Below, in pieces: positions 34,500 to 46,751 of a stretch of DNA of 64,000 nt. The notes under the pieces were generated by a model, which was not told where the DNA came from, made no database searches, and worked only from the letters and a program-made list of their open reading frames with translations. Position 1 is the first letter of the stretch; every line of letters begins with the position of its first letter. A program made the position numbers and the translations under genes. The stretch spans positions 124,001-188,000 of the forward strand of contig JAAEAF010000236.1 in assembly GCA_011037195.1 (NCBI GenBank), written 5' to 3'. This stretch comes from Triatoma infestans (lineage: Eukaryota; Arthropoda; Insecta; Hemiptera; Reduviidae).

Positions 34500-35405
34500 T
34501 CCGATCACAACTATTTTCTGTTAAGTTAGTATTTGAGTGGTATAGTAAAGTGAAGTTTATTATTTCAAGAACAATCAGGTGATATTAGTAGATTTAAATG
34601 TTCAATATGTATTTTCTTTTATTAAAAAACTTGTTAAAAGTAGATTAAACGATTTATGTGGCTTATTTTGTTACAAGTGTAACATATCCAAAACTTTTTG
34701 TCACACTACAATCAATCATGTATAATGATACGTTTTTTGTCCCACGTATCCATATACACGTTAGCTAATTATTTTGATGATATCGTATCATTGATCATTA
34801 AAAGAAAATAATAATATAATTAAGAAAATTATAATATTAGAAATAACATTTAACAGTAAATTATATATTAACTTTCAAGTGTGCTCCGTGCATCCTTTCG
34901 ATCTGGCCCTTCGTATAACTAATACGTCTTACGATTATTTCATATATGGTACTTGCTTTGAACAGAGTTGTGTGCAAGGAGTGTAGCCAATCTAGCCTGC
35001 TGGTACAACTGTGTATCCCTTTATATCCCGAAGAGTTGTAAAGGGCTGTAAGTATGAAGTCTTCTCTCTGGTTGGAGCAACCGAATTCTAACCTCTTCCA
35101 CCCGCACTGCTGTGTCGTTCCCTAGTCTAGTGTGTCGTAAACTGTGATAATAGGGAAAGCTGGCTTTTCCATCCCTGGGGTATAATATACATGACTGTAC
35201 CCTAACACAACCTACAAACAAAGAGAAATATGTCTCATACTGTTTTGGAATGTCTTTTACTTTATTTTATTTTTTTTTGTTGAATATGTGCCGAAGTATA
35301 TATGTTTTCTGTTATTTTTTTATTTATTTATTCTACCTTATAACCAGGGGAAAGGTTTATTTGATTTAAAGGCATAACAAGGTTATGTAATAATATCTTT
35401 TACCT
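34500..35405. other. AT-rich stretch without recognised gene
   Basis: No coding pattern seen. A less AT-rich part at 34985-35215 has no recognised identity. Confidence 0.5.
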
Positions 35406-35559
35406 CAGTGCTTCTTAAACTTTTTGACGACGCAACTCCCTTTCACCCAAACAAATTTTTTGGAACCCCTAATTTATTTTTAAGCAATTTCTTTAGTATG
35501 GGGCCAAAATATATTGTACAATACATCTTTATGGAATTCGAGGTGAATGGAATACGAGT
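35406..35559 (+). mobile_element. hAT-type terminus, partial
   Basis: Begins CAGTGCTTCTTAAACTTTTTG, a typical hAT end, followed by ACTCCCTTTCACCCAAAC and TGGAACCCC. TTTTACCT occurs just before it (35398-35405) and again at 35560-35567, a possible 8-bp TSD, but the sequence before the second copy does not look like a hAT right end. Confidence 0.45.
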
Positions 35560-35599
35560 TTTTACCTTAAATTAAGATTAAGAATACATTGGAATGCAT

Positions 35600-36111
35600 T
35601 TATTTTTCAATATCAACAAAACGATAAACCGATTGATTATATTAGTTTTTGTTACTTTAATTCTGAATATATTATTTATTATTTCATTTATATGGGTATA
35701 TTTAAAAGAAATATTTGAAATGTTAATACTTTTTGAACTATTAAAAAATTATATTAGATGCTATATAAAATATTAGAATAGATACCCTAATATAAATTTA
35801 CTGTTGGTAATACATGTTGGTTGGAAGTACGTGATTAGAATAAAATCCAGAAGACAGCGTCCAGATCAAATCGCAATAACATTTGAAATCTAACGTCAGA
35901 AATGCCCAAAACCCCAAAATAAATTTTTCCCAAAAAATGTTTTAAATAAAAATGCATAATAGTTTTATATTTTGTAGGTTTTACAGAAAATTGTTGGGTG
36001 AATCGTTTTCTAGAAAATTCCAAAAAAAATCTCACAGAAACTTATTTTGTAATGTTATATTCTAATTTACTTCAAATTTTGAATTCTAGCAATACTTTAA
36101 GTGTAGCTTAA
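35600..36111. repeat. AT-rich DNA and HX monomer scraps
   Basis: A hydrophobic AT-rich open frame at 35594-35776 is not called. From about 35840 to 36110 weak HX monomer sequence is visible (CCCAAAAAATGTTTTAAATAAAAATG, then AAATTGTTGGGTGAATCG). Confidence 0.4.
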
Positions 36112-36334
36112 AGGAAGGGATTAGCTCAGTGGTAGCGTGCTGGACTAGCAACACGGAGGTGCCGGATTGAAATCCAGCATGCAGCCCTTTAGAATTTCTC
36201 TTCCTAGGAGCCTCTACAGTTCACTGTCCTGTAGCTAGAGAACACTGCTCGGAGGCCTGCAGTACACTAAGAAGGCTCCGGGGAGGGGCACCGTAGACCT
36301 TTCAAGTCGCAGTGCATATCCCCTTAAAAAAAAA
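36112..36334 (+). mobile_element. tRNA-derived SINE, copy C
   Basis: Head GGGATTAGCTCAGTGGTAGC, B-box region GCCGGATTGAAATCC, body CTTCCTAGGAGCCTC and a 3' end AAGTCGCAGTGCATATCCCC plus an A9 tail. The 3' end matches the composite SINE at 57778-58190 and differs from copy A. No clear TSD. Confidence 0.85.
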
Positions 36335-36393
36335 GTTGGGCCAAAATTACATTACGTTGTAGGTCCTCATTGTAACGAAGTGATACTTTTGAG

Positions 36394-37275
36394 CAGTATT
36401 CTTAAACTACTTTAGTGTGCCGCAACATGCTTTGTTGCAAGCCGGCAGATTTTATGAATACATGCAACAAATCATGTAAACAAATCATGCAACATTATCC
36501 TAGTCGCTCGCCCATTTCAACATCTTGGTTTTTGAACTGTCTATGAAAGAATATCTATTTCAATTAGTTATGAAGAAAATTTAAAATTTAGATTTCATAG
36601 GAATCATTAAAATCGTTTTGATTTTCACTTCAACAAGATTTTTCCACTAATAACAGAGAAAGCTTTAATAATTTTGTTACAATTTTCCACATCCTATTTC
36701 TCCGGGTAAGGGGGTTTTTGGAGGAGGGGAGGGTTATGTTTTCTTCTAAAGTGCTTTCTTAGTTGATTATACAATTCTGCCATCTAAACAAATTATTAGA
36801 AATAAATAGATTGCCAGAATTCCTAGTTTCAAGAAAATTAGTCAACCGGAAGCGCATTTTTTCTGAACCGGTTTTTCAATTTTCGCGATATTCTGCATAA
36901 ATTTCACCGAAGGATTTCATTAAGTTATCTAACTATAGCTAACTACAGAATTTATCAATTACAATTTTGTAAACTGCAGTAAGAGAAAGTCATGAGAGTG
37001 TTTCACACCAGGTTTTTTTGTTGGTTATTGTAATAAATATTATATTTACATCCTTATTAGTTAGGTACCTTAATGTTTTTTAATGTTTATTGCCTATAAA
37101 TTATGAAATTGATACACACACATTAATAACAAAGTTGTTATTATAATCCATCTGCAACAAAAGGATTGTTTAAAGTACAACAGAAATAGTCTTGATACCT
37201 TGATGTGCCGCCAAATTTTTAAATCATCCAAAAAAAGAAAAGTGTCCCAAAAAGAAAAGGTTTTGAGAATCATTG
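36394..37275. mobile_element. Non-autonomous hAT-type element
   Basis: Left end CAGTATTCTTAAACTACTTT; right end GGTTTTGAGAATCATTG, an imperfect inverted match. An 8-bp target duplication CTTTTGAG (36386-36393) / CTTTCGAG (37276-37283), 7 of 8 identical, fits the hAT superfamily. Subterminal TGTGCCGC also appears at both ends. No transposase. An HX fragment (about 36620-37015, ending CAGTAAGAGAAAGT) lies inside. Confidence 0.7.
36620..37015 (-). repeat. HX-family fragment inside the hAT element
   Basis: Contains AACCGGAAGCGCATTTTTTC (reverse monomer) and the left terminus in reverse, CTGCAGTAAGAGAAAGT at 36976-36992, followed by GTGTTTCACACCAGG. Confidence 0.7.
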
Positions 37276-37283
37276 CTTTCGAG

Positions 37284-38880
37284 GAAATCTAAATGAGTCA
37301 AAACGGTCGTTTTCTCTTTTATTTGGAGTCTTCATCAGTACTGTAAAATTATTTTAATAAGTCTAAAATGAACTGTTAATAACATTAGTGTACCTACTTG
37401 CGATTACCTTCTTTTAGGCTTACATCAGTCACTAATTAAAAAATGTATTATACCACTGACGAAAAGTAAAAAAAAAAATCGAAATATCTGCTGAGAACTG
37501 AGTTTAATTTTAACACTGAAAATGTTTTTTTTCTGAGAGGGTGATTGGTGAAAAGTGTAATGTAACCGACACCGACATATTTTAATCATTAGTTTAATAA
37601 TTAATAATAAATAATAAAATAAATTTTTATAAATTAAAATTTGAGTATCGTATGTTTTTTTTTTATATCATTTGAGTGTAAATTATCGTTACATTAAGAG
37701 ATGTTAAAATTTATCATGTACAAATGGAAGTGAATGAAGATAAGGAATTGTTTAATCAACTATCTACTTCAAGTGGGGAAAAAAACAAATGCAGAGAAAT
37801 ATAGAGAACGTACAAAATTAAATAATCAATTATCGTTTTCGATGGAAAAGAAAAAAAAGGCAGAATGGGTTCGCAAAACGTAGAAGAGAATGTAAAAGAA
37901 ATGGATAACCAATTGTCGTCTTCAGCAGAAAAGGAAAAAATCCTACAAAACATTTGAAATTGCGATGGATGCAAAACATAAAGATATATTAATTTATAAA
38001 TAAATCAAAATTAAGAAAAAGATTGACATTCCCTTGCAAAAGGGCTAGCCAGGTATACAAGTCCAGTTACTGGTACGGTTCAAGAACAATTATGGCATTG
38101 TACTACCCCTTCTTCTCGCAGGGGAGGAATTGAAGAAACAAAGAGAAGAGATATTTTAAAGACAGACTTGTTCTAAAAATCAAAGAGGAAGCATCAGTTC
38201 TGAGTCATAACATCAGAGCTATAGCAGTATCAAGTTAATTTATAAGCATATTGTTGTGATAATCTAAAGTAACTTAATTTCTGTTAGAGAATATATCTTT
38301 TTAAAAACAGTGTGAATTCTTGTTTATTACTAATACTTACATACTTACAAGCCCTCTATCCAAAATCGCTCGTGCTACACAACCAGCTACTACAAATACA
38401 CATCACACCACCACATTACAAAATGTTTGACTAAGTTTAGTCAAAATTTGAGACTTATAAGAAAATTTGTAAGTCAGATCTGTAAAAATTGCTGTAATAG
38501 CGAATCATGTTAGTGATTCATCAGATTACTTTTAGTGTGGTAAAAAGTCATTAACAAAAAATAGGTGTAATAAAAGATATTAATGTAAAAAAGCAGTAAT
38601 GACGATGGCTGTGATTAGTTTTTCAAATAACTGATCGCATGTTGTTGAATAATATGTTTCACATTTACAATGTCACAGTATTTGTTTCTCTTTTTCAAAT
38701 CCATTTATTTTATATGTTGCTGATTTAATTCTCGCATGAGTTTTTTTTTTTTTACTATAATTCTGGTGGTCTATGGTAATTTCAAAAACATTTAGAAATA
38801 CATTGTAAAAGGAATTTGTTCTGAATCGTAGGTACCTATTTTTTATTAGAAAGGTTTGGGACATGATCAACTTATTAATA
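37284..38880. other. AT-rich stretch without confident gene
   Basis: At 37715-37960 a short purine-rich stretch gives broken, repetitive Lys/Glu-rich phrases (QLSTSSGEKN, QLSSSAEKEK) that look like an old coding repeat, but stops interrupt it. Nothing else is recognised. Confidence 0.4.
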
Positions 38881-38885
38881 TTTTT

Positions 38886-39113
38886 TTTTTATTTCATGGC
38901 GCGACAACATCTAGGGTCATTGGCGCTCGGAGCTTTTTCAGTGCACTGGCGGCCTTCGGACAGTGTTCTCTCGTTATAGACAACACTGTCCATCACCGGA
39001 CAGTGAGCTGTAGAGACTCCTAGGAAGAAAATATCTAAGGTAGCAAAGCTGGACTCGAACGTGTCCTTCGCGTGGAAGTCCAATACGCTAACCACCTAGC
39101 TATTCACTTCCCT
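38886..39113 (-). mobile_element. tRNA-derived SINE, copy D
   Basis: Minus orientation. The head is near 39113 (GGGAAGTGAATAGCTAGGTGG) and the 3' end near 38896 (GACCCTAGATGTTGTCGCGCC), followed by an A-rich tail. An approximate TSD CTTATTAnTA lies at 38871-38880 and 39112-39121. Its 3' end type is shared with copy H. Confidence 0.8.
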
Positions 39114-39124
39114 TATTATTATTA

Positions 39125-40130
39125 TTTACTTACTTACTTATTTATTAATATTATTTTTTTGTTGTTGCATAATTGGCCTTTTTTATAGATGTAGATACTA
39201 ATTTTTATGTAATTGATAAAATAAATGTAATCGCTATGTAAAAACGATTTGCTAAAACCTATTACATATTTATAAACTATATAATGTATAAGCAAACTCA
39301 ACACTAATTACTTGGATAAAATGAAAATAATAATTGTATAAATTAAAATAGTGATTTATGTCCGTGTATTTGACATTTTTTTCCATAATTTACGCATTTA
39401 ATTATGAATAAGAATTTAATTAAGAATTATTTTATGTCAATCAATTCGAATTACTAAATTTTTGTTTGTTTTTTTTATTGGTTTTATTGGAGGGGGAATG
39501 ACCTCAAAAATAAATCGGTGTCTTTTATAAAAGATTCATTGTGACTAACTTATTGGCCAATATGCATTGTATACTCCATCAGTGCACAAGTCTTTGGTAG
39601 AACTCAGTGTAAGTCATCATTATCATCATAAATGTCATTAAAACTCGTTGGCGCGAATCTTGGGCCTCCTCATTAAAAGACCGCTAGTTGTCCCGATCCA
39701 GTGTTGCCACCAAGGAAGCTTCTTGAATCTTTAGACTATCGACAGCCAAAAAGAATTTTATATTTTATTGCAATTAATTAATTCTGCGGAAACTGAAAGA
39801 AAGTTCAGTACTATGGGATAATTAATATTAAAAAAAAAAAAAAATCTCTTTTCATAGAAACAACAAATCAATTAATGACAATAAATTTAACAGGAAAACC
39901 TGCACAAGTCTTTGATGCAATTTCAGATGTTAAGTCTTGATTGTGAGAAAGGTATCATTTTTAGCAAGTGATAAACGTGCAAAAGAAAAAGTCCACCTAG
40001 AATGCACCTAGAATTAATCAAAGTATGATTTGAAATAGTTTAGGTTATATTTACTATATTATAATATCCTAGTATGATATTATGTAAACATTACAAATAA
40101 ATAAATACTTGAAAATCTATTATGAAACAC
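39125..40130. other. AT-rich stretch without recognised gene
   Basis: TTATTATTAT and TTACTTACTTAC microsatellites adjoin the SINE at 39113-39160. No coding pattern recognised. Confidence 0.5.
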
Positions 40131-40137
40131 TCACACT

Positions 40138-41909
40138 ACTTTCTCTTAATGCAGTTAATACGAAGTTATAAAAAGAAATGGTAAACATTCTTTTAAGCTT
40201 CAAATTTGACTCATTTGCCCTAATGTGAATATAGGCATGTGTGTATGTGTGCGTGTGGGGGGGGGGGATTATTAATCCAGGCAGTTATAGAAATATTTAT
40301 ACTGCAATTCAGAAGACAGCGCCAATATCAATTTTTTTCGGAAAGATATTTCAAATAAAAATAATAGGTTTATATTTGTGCAATTAACATTCCAAGTTAT
40401 AAACAAATTCGTTGAAGCCGATTTCGAGAAAATTTCAAAATAAAACCCAACAAACTTATTCTATAAAGTAGCATTTTCTGGTTAACATATTTTCTTCAAA
40501 TTTAGTATTCAACCAATTCTAGTTTGTATTAATATTGAACCATAGATCGTACGAAGTGGTTCTTTAGAGGAAAGCTTGATGCTACTGTTTGAAATATAAA
40601 AGTGATAGGTATTTGTAAAATGTAAATAGAATACGAACTTTAAAGAAAATCATTGGAGCCGATTTCGAGAAAAATCGTGAAAAACTGGGAAAAAAAAAAT
40701 TCAGTAAAGTAGCGCTTTCAATTGACGGATTTTGTCCGAAATCTTCGTATCAGATACGGTGGTGGTAGCTAACGGAATGAGATATTTTGTTCACACAAAC
40801 ACAGACCAAAAACGCTAAAAACGTTTTTTTTCACACTCAAGCAGATTGCCAATGCATCCAAATATAAAACTTTACACTTTTGCCGATGACACTGCCATTC
40901 TTGTTTCCAGCTCTGACCTATAACAGCTTCTACTTACCTGTAGACACCCTTAAGCATATTCGAATCTTGGGCTAAAAAAATGGCGTATCAGATTTGACCC
41001 CCAAAAGGTAAACAAATCACCTTATACTCTACGGCGCTCAGCTTGTCCTTCCGTCAGCTTTTACTTGTTGATAAAACTTTCTGCTGTTAACTTGGTTCGC
41101 TACCTGAGAATGTACATTGATAAGACTAACTTGCCACTCACTTAATAAACGGTACAAACAACTACTGCGACTAATAAACAAATAAGCGACTAATATACAA
41201 CTGTATACTCAAACCAGCTGGACTTACAGACTTGAGCTGTGGAGTTCAACCAAATTCATAGAAAATCCAAACTTCTCAATACAAAACACTTCTGTCCTTT
41301 CTATGTATCGAACTCTACTTTCCTCATAAAGATCTCAACATCTCATACGTTATAGAAACTGTGCAAAATTTAAATATAGAAAGTTCTATGAATCTCTTCC
41401 TGGGGGTAAAATTGTTCGCGTCCGAGATTGTTCTAACGTCGCCCCCTGGATATTCAACTAAACGAACAACATCAGTTGCCAGCGCAGGCTAGTTCTTTTA
41501 TACTGGGCCACGCGACTCTGAATGGCTGAATAGCCGAAGTCGTAGCGTAAGAAAAATTCTTAACTTCATTCTTAATTCTTTAACTCAAAATCTCGCCTCC
41601 TCTACCATCCGAACAACCCACCATGCCGGTTGGCCCCGCGACTTCCTCCGACACTAATATAGTCTCACGTCACAGTAGAAATGTTACTAGATAGCTTCTG
41701 TCCTCAAGACGATCATGCCAAGACTATTCTCTTCAATACATTGTATTTTATAATACAGATTATAAGTAACAAATAAAATATAAGAAGAGAACTAAATAAA
41801 TAAATTTCATACTCAAGGTATCTCAAAACATGCGTGACCGTAAAAACTGTTTCGAAAATGTGACACAATCGCAGTAGTTCTCCTAACCCAAGGGGAACTT
41901 AGGGAAAGT
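40138..41909 (+). mobile_element. HX-family element split by a Jockey element
   Basis: Left terminus ACTTTCTCTTAAT at 40138-40150. Monomers with AAGAAAATCATTGGAGCCG at 40642 and CAGTAAAGTAGCGC at 40702. The arm is interrupted at 40841 and resumes at 41806 (TTCATACTCAAGG, then TCAAAACATGCGTGACCG) to the right end GGGAAAGT at 41909. Confidence 0.75.
40842..41805 (+). pseudogene. 5'-truncated Jockey-clade LINE fragment
   Basis: Begins in the RT palm: KLYTFADDTAILVSSSDL at about 40870-40925 (FADD intact). Next come RIRFDPQKVNKS and LVRYLRMYIDKTNL, then the thumb and C-terminal pattern with stops and shifts to about 41460. A near-perfect 12-bp TSD, TTCACACTCAAG (40830-40841) and TTCATACTCAAG (41806-41817), marks the insertion. 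The 3' end is A-rich (ACTAAATAAATAAA). No endonuclease, since the copy is 5'-truncated as usual for LINE insertions. Confidence 0.8.
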
Positions 41910-42800
41910 AAAATGTTACTTTTCATAGCAAGCAAGGTTACCCAAGTATGTATAAAAGATACGGTTAACGAGATAAGTTGGTTATTATTGATACTGATCT
42001 TTGGTTAGGCTAAGTTAGGTTAGGTTAAGCGTATCGGTTGTTAAATATTTTGAATTTTTCGTTTCCTACGAAAAGAGAAATTAATTTTATTTTGATCAAA
42101 GTTCAGTTTCCTAAATATAGGAAGTTTTTCTTTTTACTGAATATGTTCCCCATATTTTAATAACGAATTGGGAAGAGTTATTCAAATATCTCACTCTACA
42201 TTAATTAAATAAAATTAAATTACAATAAATAAATTGGAGAGAGGAGTTATAATTCAGATAAAACTATTTACAAACAGAATGATGATATAGTTGCAGGTTA
42301 TTTAAGTAAGAGTCAGTTGGTTGGTTGTTTTAGGAAGGCATGATAAAGGTTAAGTTAGAAGTTGGGAGGAAGGAAGGAAGTATATAAAAAGAAGGATAGT
42401 TCTCCCTAGGGATCGATAAAGTGAATTATCTGAAGATATGAGTGACCGACCTACGAAGGGAGGACATTACTTCTTCTGGACCACACATTTCCTACACAAA
42501 CAACATTACTTAGAACGGCGCCGTCATACTCTAACCAAAAGAGAAATTCATTTTATTTTCACCAACAAAATGAAGATGATCATCTTCAGTTCAAAAAATA
42601 TCCTAACACTAATTTATTCAGGAAGTAGAATATTTTTTTCTTACTTTTCGACTGCTACTTTTGCAAATAATAGGTTTCATTTTATTTTATTTATTTTTTT
42701 GTGCGTCTGTTTAATTGAGTAAGGTTAGACATTATTAATTAATTATTAATTATTATTATTACTATTCATTTATTTATTAAACGCTCAAACTTTATATTCT
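41910..42800. other. AT-rich stretch with a TTAGG-like patch
   Basis: GTTAGGTTAGGTTAAG at 42013-42028 is a short version of a simple repeat common in arthropod genomes; it is too short and internal to be a telomere. No gene seen. Confidence 0.5.
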
Positions 42801-42809
42801 GTTCTGGTT

Positions 42810-43310
42810 GACCAAGTCACTTCCGGCATATGGTAAGCCGCATTTAACTGGAAGTGCATCTTCACTAAATCTGTTTTTTTTTTTGCCATTTTCACGAAAA
42901 CTGCTCCTACTATCTTTTTTAAATCATTTAGGATGTGGTAAAATAAGGAATGTGGACGTAACGAAGAAATGGACGTTACGGAACAGGAGATCGAGAAAAG
43001 GAAATTAGCTGATGTGGATATCTTAGAAGAATGCAGGAAAGAAAATGGACAGAAAAGGTGAGAAAATGCATCGAACTGAGGAGGAGGAGATGGAGAAGGA
43101 GACTAACAAGAGATTAGAAGAAGAATGAGACTGATGGCTGGGAGGAAAAGGGACTAAACTGGAGATTGGCTGAATAGGGAAGTTTGGAGGCCAGGAGTGA
43201 CTTGTTTTTACATAACATAGCGAAACGCCGTTAAAACTAGATAAGTATTCCTTTTTCTCTTACTATTATAAGAGGAAGTATTGGAATTGAGCGGAATTTG
43301 GGAAATTGAG
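42810..43310 (+). pseudogene. RTE-clade C-terminal remnant between HX scraps
   Basis: At 42930-43230 the pieces IRNVDVTKK, MDVTEQEIEKRK, ILRRMQERKWTEKVRKC, RRRRWRRR and GLNWRLAE appear in different frames. They follow the C-terminal pattern (GHVRRM…RW, RRRGRP, WRL) of RTE-type endonuclease-RT proteins. HX sequence lies on both sides: AACTGGAAGTGCATCTTCAC at 42848, and the end hairpin CTCTTACTATTATAAGAGG at 43257-43275. Confidence 0.5.
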
Positions 43311-43479
43311 TTTTACCGAAAATAAAGGGTCAATACAAACGTCATGATATGTTTTAACCCTTAACATTTACTTATAAACCCTTACATATAAACACAAAAT
43401 CACATTCATATAAATAAATACATGATGTCGGAAGGGACACTTTGGCACTCACTCATATGATTTTTAACACCTTTAGTGG

Positions 43480-44130
43480 GTGATTTAAATTTAAAAATAT
43501 GAGTGCTGAAAACTAGCATTTTAGACAAGTTGTGCTGTATGAGTTTCGGAAGGGGTAAAAAATGTCGACTGCATTTAAAAATATATGGGGTGTTTAAGGG
43601 ATGATTCTCCTTCAGAAATTGCAGTGAAACGGTTGTTTGCAAAATTTAGGCAACGAACTTTCGACTTGGAAGTCCAACCGAAGTCGGATCGCCGTAACGA
43701 GATTGGATGAAGGTTGATCAAATATCTGTTCAAGATTTGATCACTAGAAAATCCTCGAATAACAACTCAGAGGTTAGCTAGAAGGCTAAGCTGTGATATT
43801 TCAACAGCATTTCGTCACATAAATAATTCGAGATATGTTTCCAAGCTTGACGTTCGGGTCCTCACCTTCAAAGCGAAGAAAATAAAATGTCCCGGCTTGG
43901 CAAAATCGCTAGAGAGGCAAAATCGTGATCCATTTTGGATCGCCTTACGGGAGATGAACAATGGATCTAATACAACAATGTATTGAGATCAAGAAGCTGA
44001 TCATTAGGAAGTGGACTGCGCCAAAGCCTGGCTTGCACCCAAAAAAGTTTTGCTGTCAATTTGGTGGGATTCCCTCCGCATTGTTATGCTAGCACTACAT
44101 TCATTATAATTGTTCCCAACATATACAGAT
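43480..44130 (+). pseudogene. Mariner-type transposase remnant 2
   Basis: N-terminal block VVLYEFRKGKKC near 43525. AKFRQRTFDLEVQPKSDRRN near 43640, LENPRITTQRLARRLSCDIS near 43745 and YVSKLDVRVLTFKAK near 43835 follow, the usual helix-turn-helix and linker order. RDPFWIALRE then KKVLLSIWWDSLRIV near 44040-44090 matches the mariner catalytic core with WWD. Stops and shifts are present. It differs from remnant 1 in the HTH and DE blocks, so it probably belongs to another mariner lineage. Confidence 0.75.
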
Positions 44131-44134
44131 TTAG

Positions 44135-45590
44135 TTTCTAATAACATCCTAACTAAAAGAGAGATTGATATTGAAAGAGTACAGTTCTAATGTATTGACC
44201 TTATTGGTATTAACAATTAGTAAAGTTAGGATACGTCTAATAGGTTTTTAGTAAAAGGGGTGGTTAGATTTTAGGAATGAATGTTGACCACGCAAACTGG
44301 AGATCACTCAACTGTCATGTCGTCCTAGAAATAGATGTGCTACAAATGTATACCCTGATACATATCTACTACTAAGATTTATTGCCGTCCGCAATCCTAC
44401 TACAAACTACAGCAACAACAACCACGGCTGCTAGCACAACAGTTAGAACCGTAGGGAGTAAGTACTCTCTGTGGGTTACCTTGTTCCTATTAAAGTCAGC
44501 CAGCCAGCCATACCTACAACAAAATAACTAATAGTTACTAGTAGGAGAATGGTTCATTCCTGTGCAATATGGTAAATCCAGTTGCCAGTACACGGTATTT
44601 CGTTGTTATACTAATTATCCATTTATTACATCTACATTGATTTCAGATTATAACCATATAATCGACCAGCAAGCTAGCTAGTTCGGAGGGATATAGTGTT
44701 TCCTCATAACCGATTAGAAATCTCTGTGACTACCGGTAGTCATTAGTTTAATAAATAATACCCCCCATCTTTCCTTCACCTTCTTCTTGCCTTCTAAGTT
44801 TGGCTGCACCTGTTTAATACAGTTGTGCAAATTATTCTAACTCCTAACTGATAATAATTTCTCTAATATTTCATCAGCTTTAACATTAATAACCTCTAAA
44901 TGTAATTGAGGTTAATATGGGTTGTGTTAACTCTGGAGGGCTGAATGAATATATAAATTCATTTGTATTTTTTCTCAAATATTAAATCAGTTTTATCTAA
45001 TAATTTCCATTCTTAACTTTTTTTCTATATTATATGTATTGATGGCATTACCTTGCACAAAGGCTGTTTTCCGTTTACTTAAGTCAGGACTTCACCGTTT
45101 CTCGTTTTCGGTATTCTTTTGTAATTTATTGGTGTGTTGTGTTTTCTGTGCAGTAGCTTGTGGCGTGAGCGGTTTAATAAAGGGCTTGTGTGTATGTTCA
45201 AAGAGAAGAGAAGTAATAAGAAATAATTAAGAAAACACTGGTAGATTAAATTAATATATTATCTTTAAAGAAATTTTAAATACTTTTCAATATGACAATA
45301 ATATGCTTATTAATATACTGAAACTAGCTAGTTTAAACTGTTATGTTTTAACTTATGACTGGCACTGATGTTGACTGGTAGAATTTCTAATTCAGACTGG
45401 TCTGGTTGGGTGCAGAATTTGGACTGTTCAAAACCTTTCAAATAATGCTGGTATGTCTTGAGGGAGTGTATTGTCTTATCCTAACTGTTTCTTGTCCCTT
45501 TGTCTCTTCAGTAGCACTGACCTTTCCCCTTCACTAAAATACACTATTTGAACTAGCTAAAATTCACTTTGGCACTACAATTTTGTGGCG
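44135..45590. other. Stretch without recognised gene
   Basis: No recognised coding or repeat feature. The open frame at 45039-45230 has no motif. Confidence 0.5.
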
Positions 45591-45594
45591 TAGC

Positions 45595-46100
45595 TGCAGG
45601 GGTTTTGGTAAAGGAAGCTGTTGAATCAAATGATTTGGTGTGTTTGAGCACTATTTGAAAATGGAATGTAGATTTTATTGAGTGTTAGTGTATTTGTGCG
45701 CAAATTAATAATCGCCCTATTTAATGTAAGGAAATCTCTACCAAGTATTATTGGAAATTGCCTTTTAATTGCGAAACTATGAATTCGCCAGAAAAATTTT
45801 CGCCAGAATTAATTGGAATTTTTGACATTGTCCGCATGCACATGAAGGGGCGTGATGCCATAATTAGATATTACCTGGTTAGTCAGGGATTTAAAAATAA
45901 TGTTGGAATGCTGAAGGTTCTTATTTCAACAAAAACTGGAATCCACTAGGCTGTGACTAGCACCGGTGTCTACAAGGGCACGAGTACATTTTTTGCCAAT
46001 TCTTAAATTTACTAGCGAATTGTCAGAATTGGTGAAAGTAGATATGAGAGCCGTGGTCATAATATCAGCCGTTGGTGAGAGTTTCCTTCTATTATCTTGA
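45595..46100 (-). pseudogene. Retropepsin fragment of an LTR retrotransposon
   Basis: On the minus strand VNLRIGKKCTRALVDTGASH then SLVDSSF near 46015-45945 is the aspartic protease active-site loop (DTGA) of LTR-element proteases. The second conserved block, ILGRDFLTLNRAI, lies near 45745-45710 in another frame, with GEFIVSQLKGNF between them. Spacing and order fit a retropepsin. Upstream, near 46260, a broken CCHC-like knuckle may be present. No RT or integrase is seen and no LTR is recognised. Possibly the same lineage as the element at 6.5 kb, but nothing links them directly. Confidence 0.65.
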
Positions 46101-46109
46101 CTCTAAGCT

Positions 46110-46740
46110 TTGACTTCCCATTTAGATCCAGGACTGATTTGATAATATGAGCTGGAAGCAAGAGAAAACGGTGCTAAAAAAGCAAACATTATAGAGTTCA
46201 TGTTGATTTTGACTGTATAAGTAGGATATAGGAGAAAGAATGCCCAAGAAAATTTGGGCGTTGTAACCTTATGGAAAGAGAAAGAGATAGGAAGTTGTAG
46301 ACTGATTTAGAAGACAATATTAACCTGATTATGGTTGACTTATCGGCCGGGTTTATGAAAGAAAACTCCATGTTTTTATTAAAATGTTAATTATTCAACT
46401 AAAAACAGGAGCTAAAGTTTAAGAGATTAAAAGTGATCTTTAATCTTTCAGAGATTAAAATGAACAAAGTGTTGCCAACTTTCAATTAAACAAACTTTAA
46501 GGATTAGGATGAAATTCAAGATTTTTTTTCTGCGACAATCTGCTTTATTCTATAGTTATCAACCGGTTCCGGTTGTTCATCCCTTATCCGGAAGTCTTGA
46601 CAAACTGTGCTTCTTGATAAAAATATGCACAAACTAAAATCAGTTTGCACAGAAAATCAATGCATAAACTGATTCTTCAAACTTGGTATATTAACTATAT
46701 ATGTATAGTGTGCTTTTGTTTGAAAGATTTTTGAGATAAG
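46110..46740. other. Stretch without recognised gene
   Basis: No coding pattern recognised beyond the possible Gag-end scrap near 46260 noted with the retropepsin. Confidence 0.45.
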
Positions 46741-46751
46741 TAGATTTTCGG

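Noticed and set aside
35560..35567. Second TTTTACCT as proof of a complete 154-bp hAT element
   Set aside because: The sequence before it is not a recognisable hAT right end, and an 8-bp match in T-rich DNA at this distance can be chance.
36118..36180. tRNA gene (similar segments also at 52410-52475 and 63800-63865)
   Set aside because: The heads have A- and B-box sequences, but the acceptor stem does not close and each is followed by the same SINE body and tail. They are SINE heads, not tRNA genes.
42013..42028. Telomeric repeat tract
   Set aside because: Only two to three TTAGG-like units in the middle of ordinary sequence; too short for a telomere or an interstitial array.
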